13,137 nucleotides of DNA, from assembly GCA_003158885.1 (NCBI GenBank), contig PMLN01000112.1, forward strand, positions 867 through 14,003. Reading direction: 5' to 3'. Numbering within the stretch: the stretch's first letter is position 1; every line of letters begins with the position of its first letter. This document shows positions 6,550 to 13,137 of this stretch, piece by piece. This DNA comes from Anaerolineae bacterium (GTDB lineage: Bacteria; Chloroflexota; Anaerolineae; Anaerolineales; Villigracilaceae). Position numbers and translations under genes: made by a program. The notes under the pieces were generated by a model. The model had not been told where the DNA came from, ran no database searches, and saw only the letters and a list, made by a program, of their open reading frames with translations.

Positions 6550-7707
6550 TCAGTCAACCTTCAAGATATGCGTGATAATGCTCGCGCCTGAACCGCCGAT
6601 GTTTTGCGCCATGCCGATCCTGGCGCCATCCACCTGGGTTTCGCCGCATTCTCCGCGTAATTGCTGGGTCACTTCCACGATTTGATACATTCCCGTCGCC
6701 CCGACGGGATGGCCGCGCGCTTTCAAGCCGCCGCGCGTGCAAATCGGTATGCGCCCCCTGGGTGTGATCTCGTTATCGAGTCCGAGTTGAACACCCTTGC
6801 CGCGTTCGGCAAAACCGCAGGCCTCGAGCGAAAGTGCGGCCATGATCGTAAACGCATCATGCACTTCAAAAACATCCAAATCCTTGGGCCCGACTCCCGC
6901 TATTTCGTAGCACCGTTTTGCAGATTTATAGGCGGCGCTGAGGAACAGGGGATCTTTCCTCGAGTGAATTGCAATCGTATCCGTATTGGAAGCGGAGGCG
7001 GCCACCAGGATGCGCGGCTTCCCCTTCAACGATGCGACCTTTTCGGCAGGCACGATCACTGCCGCAGCCGCTCCATCGCCCGTGGGGGAGGCGTCGAGCA
7101 GGTTGATTGGCGTGGCGACCATGGCCGATCCCTCAAATTTTTCCGCGGTGATCTTTTCATGCAGGCGGGCGAATGGGTTGTGCATGGCGTTGGCATGGGC
7201 ATTGATGGAGAACGGCGCGAAGTCGGAGTGTTTCCAACCGAACTCGTGCATATAGCGCTGCATCACCAGCGCGTTCAGGCCCACGAATGACACGCCCTGG
7301 TCGGCTTCATAATCTGCATCCGCAGCGGTGGCTAACGAAGCCGTGATATCGTGGCTGGTTTTATCGCTCATCTTCTCGATGCCGACCACCAGTGCTGACT
7401 CGACTTCTCCCGATGCAACCGCCATCAGCGCCGCGCGGAACGCCGCCCCACCTGATCCGCAAGCGGCTTCCACCTTGACGGCTTCCTGGTGCCATAAGCC
7501 GATCCAGTCTGCCAGGAACGTGCCGAGTTGATTCTGCCCATTGATCAGTGGCGAGAGCATGTTGCCCACGTACAAGGCATCCACTTTTTCCACACCCGCA
7601 TCCTGCAAAGCGGCAAAGGCTGCCTTCCCGGCGATATCCCGCAGGGATTCATCCCAGTGTTCGCCGATGCGTGTCTGTCCAATTCCGAGTATGGCTATTT
7701 TTTGCAT
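6550..7707 (-). CDS. Thiolase, SCP-x / archaeal acetoacetyl-CoA type
   Basis: A 385-residue thiolase-superfamily enzyme that would condense or cleave acyl-CoA substrates. The nucleophile is C83 in EAACGSGGAA, H283 lies in EVHDAF, and H333 lies in GGLKARGHPVGATG (326-339). The C-terminal loop reads NIGGSGA (369-375) in place of the CxGGG of classical thiolases, which places it in the SCP-x/archaeal branch. Length is typical. Relatives in archaea and many bacteria are usually followed by a DUF35 OB-fold/zinc-ribbon partner and often an HMG-CoA synthase; neither is present here, so its physiological substrate is unclear. There is no Shine-Dalgarno sequence before the ATG; an extended -10 (TGGTAAAAT) ends 6 nt upstream, pointing to a leaderless transcript. 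Confidence 0.9.
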   Translation of the reverse strand: MQKIAILGIGQTRIGEHWDESLRDIAGKAAFAALQDAGVEKVDALYVGNMLSPLINGQNQLGTFLADWIGLWHQEAVKVEAACGSGGAAFRAALMAVASGEVESALVVGIEKMSDKTSHDITASLATAADADYEADQGVSFVGLNALVMQRYMHEFGWKHSDFAPFSINAHANAMHNPFARLHEKITAEKFEGSAMVATPINLLDASPTGDGAAAAVIVPAEKVASLKGKPRILVAASASNTDTIAIHSRKDPLFLSAAYKSAKRCYEIAGVGPKDLDVFEVHDAFTIMAALSLEACGFAERGKGVQLGLDNEITPRGRIPICTRGGLKARGHPVGATGMYQIVEVTQQLRGECGETQVDGARIGMAQNIGGSGASIITHILKVD

Positions 7708-7713
7708 GAGGTT

Positions 7714-7722
7714 ATTTTACCA
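7714..7722 (-). promoter_or_regulatory. Extended -10 promoter of the thiolase gene
   Basis: On the - strand TGGTAAAAT fits the TGnTAnAAT extended -10 pattern and ends 6 nt before the ATG. No clear -35 is seen at 16-18 bp. The expected transcription start coincides with the start codon. Confidence 0.45.
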
Positions 7723-7853
7723 ATGTTGTCTATCAACAACTATCCAAATTAAGAAAGTCTGCCAAATCTGTATCATCTGTGGATGAAGACCGGCTTTTTC
7801 CCATTAAAAGGGTGAAACCAGTTCTTCTTTTCCTTGGGTTCTCCGCAGCGAAT
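7723..7853. other. Gap between thiolase and MFS genes
   Basis: This 131-nt AT-rich stretch has no credible gene. It contains two adjacent copies of ATCTGT with a 9-bp period (ATCTGTATC then ATCTGTGGA). I see no strong terminator for the MFS gene: the only pairing is a CCC/GGG stem with flanking T and A runs near 7799-7815. Confidence 0.4.
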
Positions 7854-9104
7854 CTATCGCCGTGCTGGATCTTTCATCACGAACCATAATGCGCCGGTCA
7901 TCAACAACCCGCAGACGGCGGAGATGATGAACGTGATGCTGAAACTGGTCGCATCTGCCAGCAATCCGCCGATGACAGGCGCCAGGATGGTGGCCGGTGC
8001 GCATAAAGTATTGGATAACCCTATATAAAGCGGCCGCTCCTCTTCGTTTTTTGCAAAGCTGACGCTCAACGCAATCGGGATGGTCCAGATTGCCACAGTG
8101 GCGATGGCTTCCAGGATGAAGACGGCATAAAACCAGTTTGCGGAGGTTGCGCGCCAGGCCAGCAGGGCGCTCAAGGCCGCTCCCAATGCGCCGAAACTCA
8201 TCATGCCTCGGTGACTCCAGCGGTCACCCCAGCGGCCCATCAAGGGACCGAGGAGGACCTGGCCGATCAACAGGATCGCGACCATGATTCCTGCCGCCGC
8301 ATCGCTCATCCCAAATCGCCGCACGGCGTAGATGATATAAAAGGCAAATCCCATGCCAGCAAATTGGCTCAGCATGCGCACGCCCAAAAAAATCTGGAAA
8401 TTTATATCGCGCCTTAATATTTCCAGCGATTTATTGAGATAGGCGTGCGGATGATCGCTTTCGTTGGGCGAGCCGTCCGGTTCGCGCGTGGCAGCAAGGA
8501 AGATATAGGAGAAAACCATGGCGACGAACGTCAGCGCAAAGCACAGGCTGTAGTTATACGGCATTGCCAGCTTATCCAAAATCAGGCCGGCCATGATTGC
8601 GGAAAGCCCGGCCATTCCGTTGTATGCCGCCGATTGCGTTCCGAAGAAAGTCCCATGCAGTTCCTGCGGCATGACTTTGGTAACCATGCTGACCCAGGGA
8701 TTGGCGGCAAGTCCCGCGCCCAAGCCTTGCCAGATCAACATGAGAAAAGCCATGATCAGTGTGGTTCGTGGGGTCGTGAAGGGCATACAAAGCGCGACGA
8801 GGGCCAGCCCGAGATAGGGGACACGCTCGTGAATTGTCATCCACAGCGTGAGCGGCTTGCAGCGTTTGGCGCGCGATATCCAACCGGCGGTTAATAGTTG
8901 AGGCAGTTGCCAACCGACATTGTGGATCGCCGGCACCAGGCCGATGAGCAATGCGGAATTGGTGAGGTGGCTGATGAAAAGGGGGATGATCGCCGCAAAA
9001 GAGGAGAAACCCGCACCCAGCCCAAAGAACCCTCCGTCGAACATACTGACGGTGAAATTGAATCGCAAATGTTTTTGAACATACGCTTCGATGGGGGTCG
9101 CCAT
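7854..9104 (-). CDS. Major facilitator superfamily transporter
   Basis: A 416-residue integral membrane protein with about 12 hydrophobic segments in two halves, joined by a charged central loop (TREPDGSPNESDHPHAYLNKS). The second half contains GPLMGRWGDRWSHR, the MFS loop motif with its conserved Gly, Asp and Arg pattern. N-terminal residues up to about 15 are cytoplasmic. Substrate is unknown, although divergent location next to a TetR regulator and an efflux-type ABC operon fits an exporter. ATG at 9104 is preferred: an extended -10 (TGATACAAT) ends 7 nt upstream with no Shine-Dalgarno sequence. An in-frame TTG at 9128 has a GGGAGAGG-like site and would add eight residues, so this start is not certain. 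Confidence 0.82.
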   Translation of the reverse strand: MATPIEAYVQKHLRFNFTVSMFDGGFFGLGAGFSSFAAIIPLFISHLTNSALLIGLVPAIHNVGWQLPQLLTAGWISRAKRCKPLTLWMTIHERVPYLGLALVALCMPFTTPRTTLIMAFLMLIWQGLGAGLAANPWVSMVTKVMPQELHGTFFGTQSAAYNGMAGLSAIMAGLILDKLAMPYNYSLCFALTFVAMVFSYIFLAATREPDGSPNESDHPHAYLNKSLEILRRDINFQIFLGVRMLSQFAGMGFAFYIIYAVRRFGMSDAAAGIMVAILLIGQVLLGPLMGRWGDRWSHRGMMSFGALGAALSALLAWRATSANWFYAVFILEAIATVAIWTIPIALSVSFAKNEEERPLYIGLSNTLCAPATILAPVIGGLLADATSFSITFIISAVCGLLMTGALWFVMKDPARR

Positions 9105-9111
9105 GTTGAAA

Positions 9112-9120
9112 ATTGTATCA
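9112..9120 (-). promoter_or_regulatory. Extended -10 promoter of the MFS gene
   Basis: On the - strand TGATACAAT matches the extended -10 pattern and ends 7 nt before the ATG at 9104, the same spacing as in the acyltransferase gene. It lies back to back with the TetR promoter, whose -35 begins at 9122. Confidence 0.45.
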
Positions 9121-9121
9121 C

Positions 9122-9151
9122 TTGACAATTCGCCTCTCCCGCGTTTAGAAT
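9122..9151 (+). promoter_or_regulatory. Promoter of the TetR-ABC operon
   Basis: TTGACA (9122-9127) matches the -35 consensus exactly, and TAGAAT (9146-9151) is one base from the -10 consensus, with an 18-bp spacer. Transcription would start near 9158, inside the operator dyad. Confidence 0.75.
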
Positions 9152-9175
9152 AAAAGTGAACGTTCGTTCATTTTT
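9152..9175 (+). promoter_or_regulatory. Operator dyad, likely TetR self-regulation site
   Basis: Two 11-nt arms, AAAAGTGAACG and CGTTCATTTTT, flank a TT centre (9163-9164) and pair at 10 of 11 positions. The core TGAACG-TT-CGTTCA (9157-9170) is typical in size and symmetry for TetR-family operators. It covers the expected start site and ends one base before the tetR-family ATG, so bound repressor would block transcription. Confidence 0.7.
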
Positions 9176-9790
9176 ATGGACACCGATCCAACTGCACTGA
9201 CCAAAAAAGAACGCGCCCGGCAGGCCATCGAACAGGCGGCCTATGAGCTGTTCATGGAACAGGGCTTTACCGCGACTTCCATGCGCCAGATCGCCGAGCG
9301 GGCCGGGCTGGCGTTGGGCGGAATCTATAACCATTATGCCGGCAAGGAAGAGATATTCCGCGCCATCATCCTTGACCGGCATCCCTATAAACAAATTCTT
9401 CCGTTGGTTGTGAATGCCAAAGGGAAAACGCCAGAGGAGTTTTTTCGAAACGCAGCGCGTGAGGCGCTGAACGAATTGGGACAGCGTCCCGACTTCCTGA
9501 AGCTTATGTTCATCGAAGTTGTGGAGTTCAACGGCAGGCATATCTCCGTGATCATGCGCGAGATCCTGCCCCAGGTTCTGCCTGTCTTCGAGCAACTTGC
9601 CGCCCGCCGGAAGTCCCTTCGACAAATCGGCCCGGTGCTTCTGATCCGCTCCTTCATTGCCATGTTTTTTTCATATTACCTCACCGAAATGCTCATCCAG
9701 GGGAGCGCCCTGGCGAAATTGATGCCCAAGAACAGTTTCGATACCTTTGTGGATATTTACCTGCACGGTGTTTTAAAGGAGACATCATGA
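9176..9790 (+). CDS. TetR/AcrR-family transcriptional regulator
   Basis: A 204-residue TetR-family repressor. The N-terminal DNA-binding domain is complete: helix 1 (ARQAIEQAAYELFMEQGF, 14-31) and the helix-turn-helix TSMRQIAERAGLALGGIYNHY (34-54), followed by the customary KEEIF. The C-terminal region (about 65-204) is helical and would form the ligand-binding and dimer domain; the ligand cannot be predicted. It has no Shine-Dalgarno sequence, since the operator occupies the leader. Its stop overlaps the permease start (ATGA). It therefore leads the ABC efflux operon and most likely represses itself, the transporter and possibly the divergent MFS gene. The arrangement recalls E. coli CecR (YbiH) upstream of ybhGFSR. 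Confidence 0.9.
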   Translation: MDTDPTALTKKERARQAIEQAAYELFMEQGFTATSMRQIAERAGLALGGIYNHYAGKEEIFRAIILDRHPYKQILPLVVNAKGKTPEEFFRNAAREALNELGQRPDFLKLMFIEVVEFNGRHISVIMREILPQVLPVFEQLAARRKSLRQIGPVLLIRSFIAMFFSYYLTEMLIQGSALAKLMPKNSFDTFVDIYLHGVLKETS

Positions 9791-10914
9791 TTTTGCGCCT
9801 TGGCTCGATCATTCGCAAGGAATTCATTCAAATCCTGCGCGACCCGCGCACGCTGGCAATCATCCTTGTGATTCCGATCATGCAATTGTTCCTGCTGGGA
9901 TATGCCGCCACCACCGATATCAAAAATGTCCCGCTGGGAGTCTGGGATCAAAGCCGCTCGCCGGAATCGCGCGCCTTGCTCGATGCGTTCCGTTCCGCAA
10001 ATTATTTTAATATTGCCTATCAAGTCGGATCACAGGATGAGGAGCGGAGTTTGATCGAAATGGGCAGGGTGCGCGGCGTGCTGATCATCCCGCCGGATTA
10101 TGCAGTGCATGTCGCGCATGGTGACGCGCAAGTTTCGATGATCCTCGACGGCTCGGATGCCACCGCCGGATCCACGGCGCTTTCGGCCGCGCAGTTGATC
10201 GGTCAGGCGTACGCGACCAGCGTGATATCCGATCAAACCGCACTCACCGGAAGGCCGGTCACGACCAAGCCGCCAGTCGAAGTACGCACCCAGGTTTGGT
10301 ATAACCCCGACCTTGTCAGCGCCTACTTCATGATCCCCGGCGTGATTGGCATGATCCTGTATGCCATCGCCTCCATCCTGACCGCCACGACCATCGTGCG
10401 CGAGCGCGAACGCGGCACCATCGAGCAATTGATCGTTACGCCCATCCGTTCATGGGAACTGGTGGTGGGCAAGATTCTCCCGTATGTGATTGTTTCATTC
10501 CTCGATACGTTCGAGGTGCTGATCATTGGTCACTGGTGGTTCGCCATTCCCATACGCGGCGATCTAGGCCTGATCCTGCTCACCTCCGGCTTGTTGTTGC
10601 TTTCGAGTTTGGGCATTGGACTGCTGGCCTCCACCATTGCCAATACACAGCAGGAAGCGTATCTCACCGTCTGGCTGACTCTCCTGCCTTCCATCTTTCT
10701 CTCCGGATTCTTTTTTCCCTTGGAAGCCATGCCCCCGTTTTTGCAGGCAGTGGCATATGCCATCCCTCTTCGTTACTATCTGATCATCATCCGCGCCCTG
10801 TTGATCAAAGGCGTTGGGCTTTCGGCCATTCAGAATGAAGTCATCGCACTGGCGATCTTCGGTGTGGTCATCATGGGGCTGGCGGCCATGCGCTTCCGCA
10901 AGCGGCTCGATTAA
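9787..10914 (+). CDS. ABC-2 type permease (YbhR/YbhS/YhhJ-like)
   Basis: A 375-residue membrane subunit of an exporter. One transmembrane helix near the N-terminus (about 24-41) is followed by a large extracytoplasmic domain (about 45-170), then five or so helices from about 180 to the end. The cytoplasmic segment RERERGTIEQLIVTPI is the signature of ABC2_membrane_3 permeases and couples to the ATPase. AAAGGAG (9775-9781) lies 5 nt before the ATG. This is the only permease in the operon, so it probably acts as a homodimer; the E. coli ybh system has two permeases and a periplasmic HlyD-type adaptor, which is missing here. Export of a hydrophobic drug or lipid-like compound is likely from the family, but the substrate is unknown. 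Confidence 0.9.
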   Translation: MILRLGSIIRKEFIQILRDPRTLAIILVIPIMQLFLLGYAATTDIKNVPLGVWDQSRSPESRALLDAFRSANYFNIAYQVGSQDEERSLIEMGRVRGVLIIPPDYAVHVAHGDAQVSMILDGSDATAGSTALSAAQLIGQAYATSVISDQTALTGRPVTTKPPVEVRTQVWYNPDLVSAYFMIPGVIGMILYAIASILTATTIVRERERGTIEQLIVTPIRSWELVVGKILPYVIVSFLDTFEVLIIGHWWFAIPIRGDLGLILLTSGLLLLSSLGIGLLASTIANTQQEAYLTVWLTLLPSIFLSGFFFPLEAMPPFLQAVAYAIPLRYYLIIIRALLIKGVGLSAIQNEVIALAIFGVVIMGLAAMRFRKRLD

Positions 10915-10934
10915 TTGTATAAGGAATTGACGCA

Positions 10935-11954
10935 ATGCCTGATGCCGACTTTCTCATTGACTCAACAAATCTGGTTCGCTACTTTGGCGAGACGCACGCC
11001 GTGGACGGTGTTTCGATCCATATCAAAGCTGGCGAGATTTATGGTCTGGTCGGCTCGGATGGCGCCGGCAAGACTACAACGGTGCGTTTGTTGTGCGGCG
11101 CGCTGCGGCCCGATTCAGGCGATATCTCCGTTGCCGGGTACGATGTTCAAAAGCGCACCGAGCAGGCCCGTTCCCAGCTTGGCTATCTTTCGCAAAGGTT
11201 TTCGCTCTATGAAGATTTGACCGTCCTGGAAAATATCCGCTTCTTTGCCGAAGTGCGCGGCATGAAATCGAATGAATGGTACCCGCGCTGCATGGAGATT
11301 CTGGAATTCGTCGGCCTTGCCAATTTCAAGGATCGCCGCGCCGGACAGCTTTCCGGCGGCATGAAGCAAAAACTCGGCCTGGCCTCGGCGCTGGTTACGC
11401 GCCCGCGTGTCTTGCTGCTGGATGAACCCACCACCGGCGTTGATCCTGTGACCCGCCAGGATTTTTGGCAGTTGTTGATTAAATTGGTTTCGGCTCCTCT
11501 TACCCCTGACCCTTCTCTCAATATTGGGAGCGGGTCGCGAAGCACGCCGGAGGCGATTGGGGGTGAGGGAGAAGGCGTCGCCGTCCTCATCTCCACCCCC
11601 TACATGGATGAAGCCGTGCGTTGTCACCGCGTGGGTTTTATGCGCCATGGAAAGATCATTGCCGAAGGGACGCCCTCCGAATTGCGCGCCATGTTAAAGG
11701 ATCGCGTGCTCGAGTTGAGCGGAACGCCGATCAAAGGGCTTCGAGCCATTGCGCAGAAGGATGCAGATGTGGACGATGTGTGCGCCTTTGGCGACCGCTT
11801 GCATTTGCGCGTCAAACAGGATAAGGCTCAGGTTGTGATTGACCGTTTGCCTTTAGAGATCCAAAGCCAGGGCGCCCAGGTGAACCATTTGCGGAGCATC
11901 CCTGCGCAACTGGAAGATGTCTTCATTTATTTATCCGAGCAATCCTATGAGTAG
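10935..11954 (+). CDS. ABC transporter ATPase 1 (YbhF N-half-like) with in-frame insertion
   Basis: A 339-residue nucleotide-binding protein. Walker A GSDGAGKTT (40-48), Q-loop Q87, signature LSGGM (139-143) and Walker B VLLLDEP (159-165) are present. GSDGAGKT, rather than GPNGAGKT, resembles the GPDGAGKT of the N-terminal half of E. coli YbhF. The H-loop histidine is replaced by proline (STPYMDEA, P222); YbhF has serine there. Between the D-loop helix and that strand there are about 26 extra residues compared with the second ATPase (about 187-213, opening APLTPDPS), encoded by a palindromic repeat. A regulatory C-terminal extension (about 245-339) follows. AAGGA (10921-10925) precedes the ATG. 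It probably pairs with the next gene's product, contributing the intact signature motif. Confidence 0.9.
   Translation: MPDADFLIDSTNLVRYFGETHAVDGVSIHIKAGEIYGLVGSDGAGKTTTVRLLCGALRPDSGDISVAGYDVQKRTEQARSQLGYLSQRFSLYEDLTVLENIRFFAEVRGMKSNEWYPRCMEILEFVGLANFKDRRAGQLSGGMKQKLGLASALVTRPRVLLLDEPTTGVDPVTRQDFWQLLIKLVSAPLTPDPSLNIGSGSRSTPEAIGGEGEGVAVLISTPYMDEAVRCHRVGFMRHGKIIAEGTPSELRAMLKDRVLELSGTPIKGLRAIAQKDADVDDVCAFGDRLHLRVKQDKAQVVIDRLPLEIQSQGAQVNHLRSIPAQLEDVFIYLSEQSYE
11497..11569. repeat. Protein-coding palindromic element inside ATPase 1
   Basis: CTCTTACCCC (11497-11506) pairs, allowing G-U, with GGGGTGAGGG (11560-11569). Inside lie two smaller hairpins: one centred on CAATATTG (11519-11526) with flanking CTC/GAG, and CGCC-GGA-GGCG (11545-11555). 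The element is in frame and adds about 78 nt relative to the paralogous ATPase. The translation (PLTPDPS, then GGEGEG) and the antisense SPSPP/GSGVRG are typical of a family of dispersed CTCACCCC/GGGGTGAG palindromes. Confidence 0.75.
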
Positions 11955-12014
11955 AATTCTTACCTGCCACCATCTCCTTCAAAATACAGCAAATTTTTGT
12001 GACCGGAGTAATTT

Positions 12015-12923
12015 ATGAGTGAGGCCGTCATCGTTGTTGATCATCTCACGCGCCGCTTCGGCGAATTCGTCGCAGTAGATCACATTAACTTTGAGATCGA
12101 AGCCGGCGAAGTGGTTGGTTATCTCGGTCCCAACGGCTCCGGCAAAACCACCACCATCCGCATGTTGCTGGGACTTTTGAAGCCCTCGGATGGCAAGGCC
12201 ACCGTGCTGGGCTACGATGCTTTCACACAAAGCGAGGAAGTACGCTCCCGCGCCGGTTACATGTCGCAAAAGTTTGCGCTGTATGATGAACTGACGGTTT
12301 GGGAGAATTTGGTTTTTTACGGCGGCGTGTACGGCATCCGCGAAAAGAGCCGCATCAAAGCGACGCTGGAATTGGTCGGCTTGATTGGTCACGATTCCAC
12401 GCTGGCGCGTGCGCTCTCTGCAGGCTGGCGGCAGCGGCTCGCGCTGGCAATTGCCCTGGTGCATCAACCTAAATTATTGTTCCTCGATGAACCGACCTCC
12501 GGTGTAGATCCAACGGCCCGCCGTGCCTTTTGGGATTTGATCTATCAACTTGCCGAAGGCGGCGTGACCATCATGGTCACTACGCATTACATGGACGAAG
12601 CTGAATATTGTGAGCGCGTGGGCATTATGCGCGACGGTAAACTGCTGGCGATGGATACCCCCTCGAATTTGAAATCAACAGTCGTCCCAGGCGATGTGTG
12701 GGAAGTCTTTGCCGAGCCACTGCAAAATGGGCTGGCGGCGCTGCATGAGGTTAAAGGCGTTTTGCGGGTCGGCTTGACCGGCGATCACATCCGCACTATT
12801 ACCGAACGCGGCACGAGCAGGGAGGTTTTGCAGAACGCGCTGACAGCCAAAAGCGTGAACGTGCGCGAGATCACCCCCGGCGAGCCGACGCTCGAAGATG
12901 TGTTCTTGTCACTTGCGAGGTAA
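12015..12923 (+). CDS. ABC transporter ATPase 2 (YbhF C-half-like)
   Basis: A 302-residue nucleotide-binding protein. Walker A GPNGSGKT (38-45), Q-loop Q85, Walker B LLFLDEP (154-160) and H-loop H191 (TTHYMDEAEYC) are all canonical. The signature motif is LSAGW (134-138) rather than LSGGQ, so it is degenerate in the position where the first ATPase is intact. A C-terminal extension (about 205-302) ends with the EDVFLSL motif usual in DrrA/YbhF-type ATPases. GGAG (12005-12008) lies 6 nt before the ATG, and 60 nt separate it from ATPase 1. In E. coli YbhF the two domains are fused; here they are separate genes. The likely complex is one copy of each ATPase with two copies of the permease. Confidence 0.92.
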   Translation: MSEAVIVVDHLTRRFGEFVAVDHINFEIEAGEVVGYLGPNGSGKTTTIRMLLGLLKPSDGKATVLGYDAFTQSEEVRSRAGYMSQKFALYDELTVWENLVFYGGVYGIREKSRIKATLELVGLIGHDSTLARALSAGWRQRLALAIALVHQPKLLFLDEPTSGVDPTARRAFWDLIYQLAEGGVTIMVTTHYMDEAEYCERVGIMRDGKLLAMDTPSNLKSTVVPGDVWEVFAEPLQNGLAALHEVKGVLRVGLTGDHIRTITERGTSREVLQNALTAKSVNVREITPGEPTLEDVFLSLAR

Positions 12924-12959
12924 AAACTGAGCATCACTTGCAAAGTGACGCTCAGTTTT
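12923..12959. terminator. Strong bidirectional terminator after the ABC operon
   Basis: Two 17-nt arms (12923-12939 and 12943-12959) pair at 16 of 17 positions around the loop GCA. The arms begin with AAAA and end with TTTT, so the hairpin carries a U-tract in both directions. It overlaps the last base of the ATPase 2 stop codon. Confidence 0.92.
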
Positions 12960-13044
12960 AGCTTATCGGATGATTTCACCTGTTTAGTTTGGGCAAAGTT
13001 TATGTTTGCTTTTGTGTCTACCGTTGGGATGCAGAAAATCAAGG

Positions 13045-13058
13045 GTGACAAACGTCAC
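13045..13058 (+). promoter_or_regulatory. CRP/FNR-family-like binding site
   Basis: GTGA-CAAACG-TCAC is an exact GTGA-N6-TCAC dyad, the core of the CRP consensus. Its centre is about 42.5 bp upstream of the start predicted for the promoter at 13059-13087, close to the class II activator position. Confidence 0.55.
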
Positions 13059-13087
13059 TTGAACTTATCAACTCCCCATAATAGAAT
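13059..13087 (+). promoter_or_regulatory. Promoter directed off the right end
   Basis: TTGAAC (13059-13064) and TAGAAT (13082-13087) are separated by 17 bp. Transcription would start near 13094 and proceed beyond the window. No start codon with a ribosome site is visible before 13137, so the gene it serves is unseen. The rest of 12960-13137 contains nothing else I can support. Confidence 0.55.
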
Positions 13088-13137
13088 AAGGTAGAGGGGT
13101 TTCTATACTGAGCGTGGGCACAAACTGCGGTTTTCTG

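Noticed and set aside
8891..9625. Open frame of 244 codons on the - strand spanning the MFS-TetR gap.
   Set aside because: It is antisense to the TetR gene and runs through the well-supported promoter and operator; its end merely repeats the MFS gene in another frame.
11947..12018. A 23-codon frame starting in the end of ATPase 1 and overlapping the ATPase 2 start.
   Set aside because: No convincing ribosome site and no recognisable sequence; overlap of this kind is expected by chance in a 60-nt gap.
1..13137. CRISPR array, tRNA, rRNA, insertion sequence or phage genes.
   Set aside because: No regularly spaced repeats beyond the 18-bp arrays, no cloverleaf or rRNA-like segments, and no transposase, integrase or structural phage proteins were seen.

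Overview
The window most resembles accessory chromosome of an Anaerolineae-type bacterium (Chloroflexota). This is an inference from mid-range GC, the mix of protein families, a stand-alone 23S-IVP four-helix-bundle gene and a dispersed palindromic repeat of the kind common in that phylum. No marker gene is present, so the assignment is tentative.

Left block, + strand (1-5222). The tail of an unidentified gene ends at 114, followed by a hairpin terminator and an extended -10 promoter (164-192). Five tightly packed genes follow: a multi-zinc-ribbon protein, an unnamed conserved protein of about 200 residues, a four-helix-bundle (S23/IVP) protein, an SLC13-type permease with two RCK_C domains, and a dihydropyrimidinase/hydantoinase. 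Junctions are 1 nt apart, a TGATG overlap, an ATGA overlap and 7 nt, so this looks like one operon. The IVP gene is bracketed by 18-bp tandem repeats in opposite orientation, giving a perfect 16-bp inverted repeat. This suggests an IVS-like cassette lodged inside the operon. A short ORF with a strong ribosome binding site (5234-5269) follows the hydantoinase and may be a relic.

Middle block, - strand (5266-9104). It holds a PlsC-type acyltransferase, a PilZ-domain protein with its own consensus-like promoter and a strong terminator, an SCP-x-type thiolase, and an MFS transporter. Three of these four genes have a -10-like box 6-7 nt before the ATG and no Shine-Dalgarno sequence, so they may be leaderless.

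Right block, + strand (9122-12959). A TetR regulator with a consensus-like promoter and a 24-bp operator dyad covering the expected transcription start leads a drug-efflux-type ABC operon: ABC-2 permease, then two separate ATPases. The ATPases correspond to the two halves of YbhF-like fused proteins and have reciprocal defects: NBD1 lacks the H-loop histidine and NBD2 has an altered signature. NBD1 also carries an in-frame insertion of about 26 residues encoded by a palindromic repeat. A 17-bp-stem terminator closes the operon. The last 100 bases hold a CRP/FNR-like site correctly placed over a promoter for a gene beyond the window.

The two most unusual observations are the inverted-repeat-bounded IVP cassette and the protein-coding palindromic element in the ABC ATPase.
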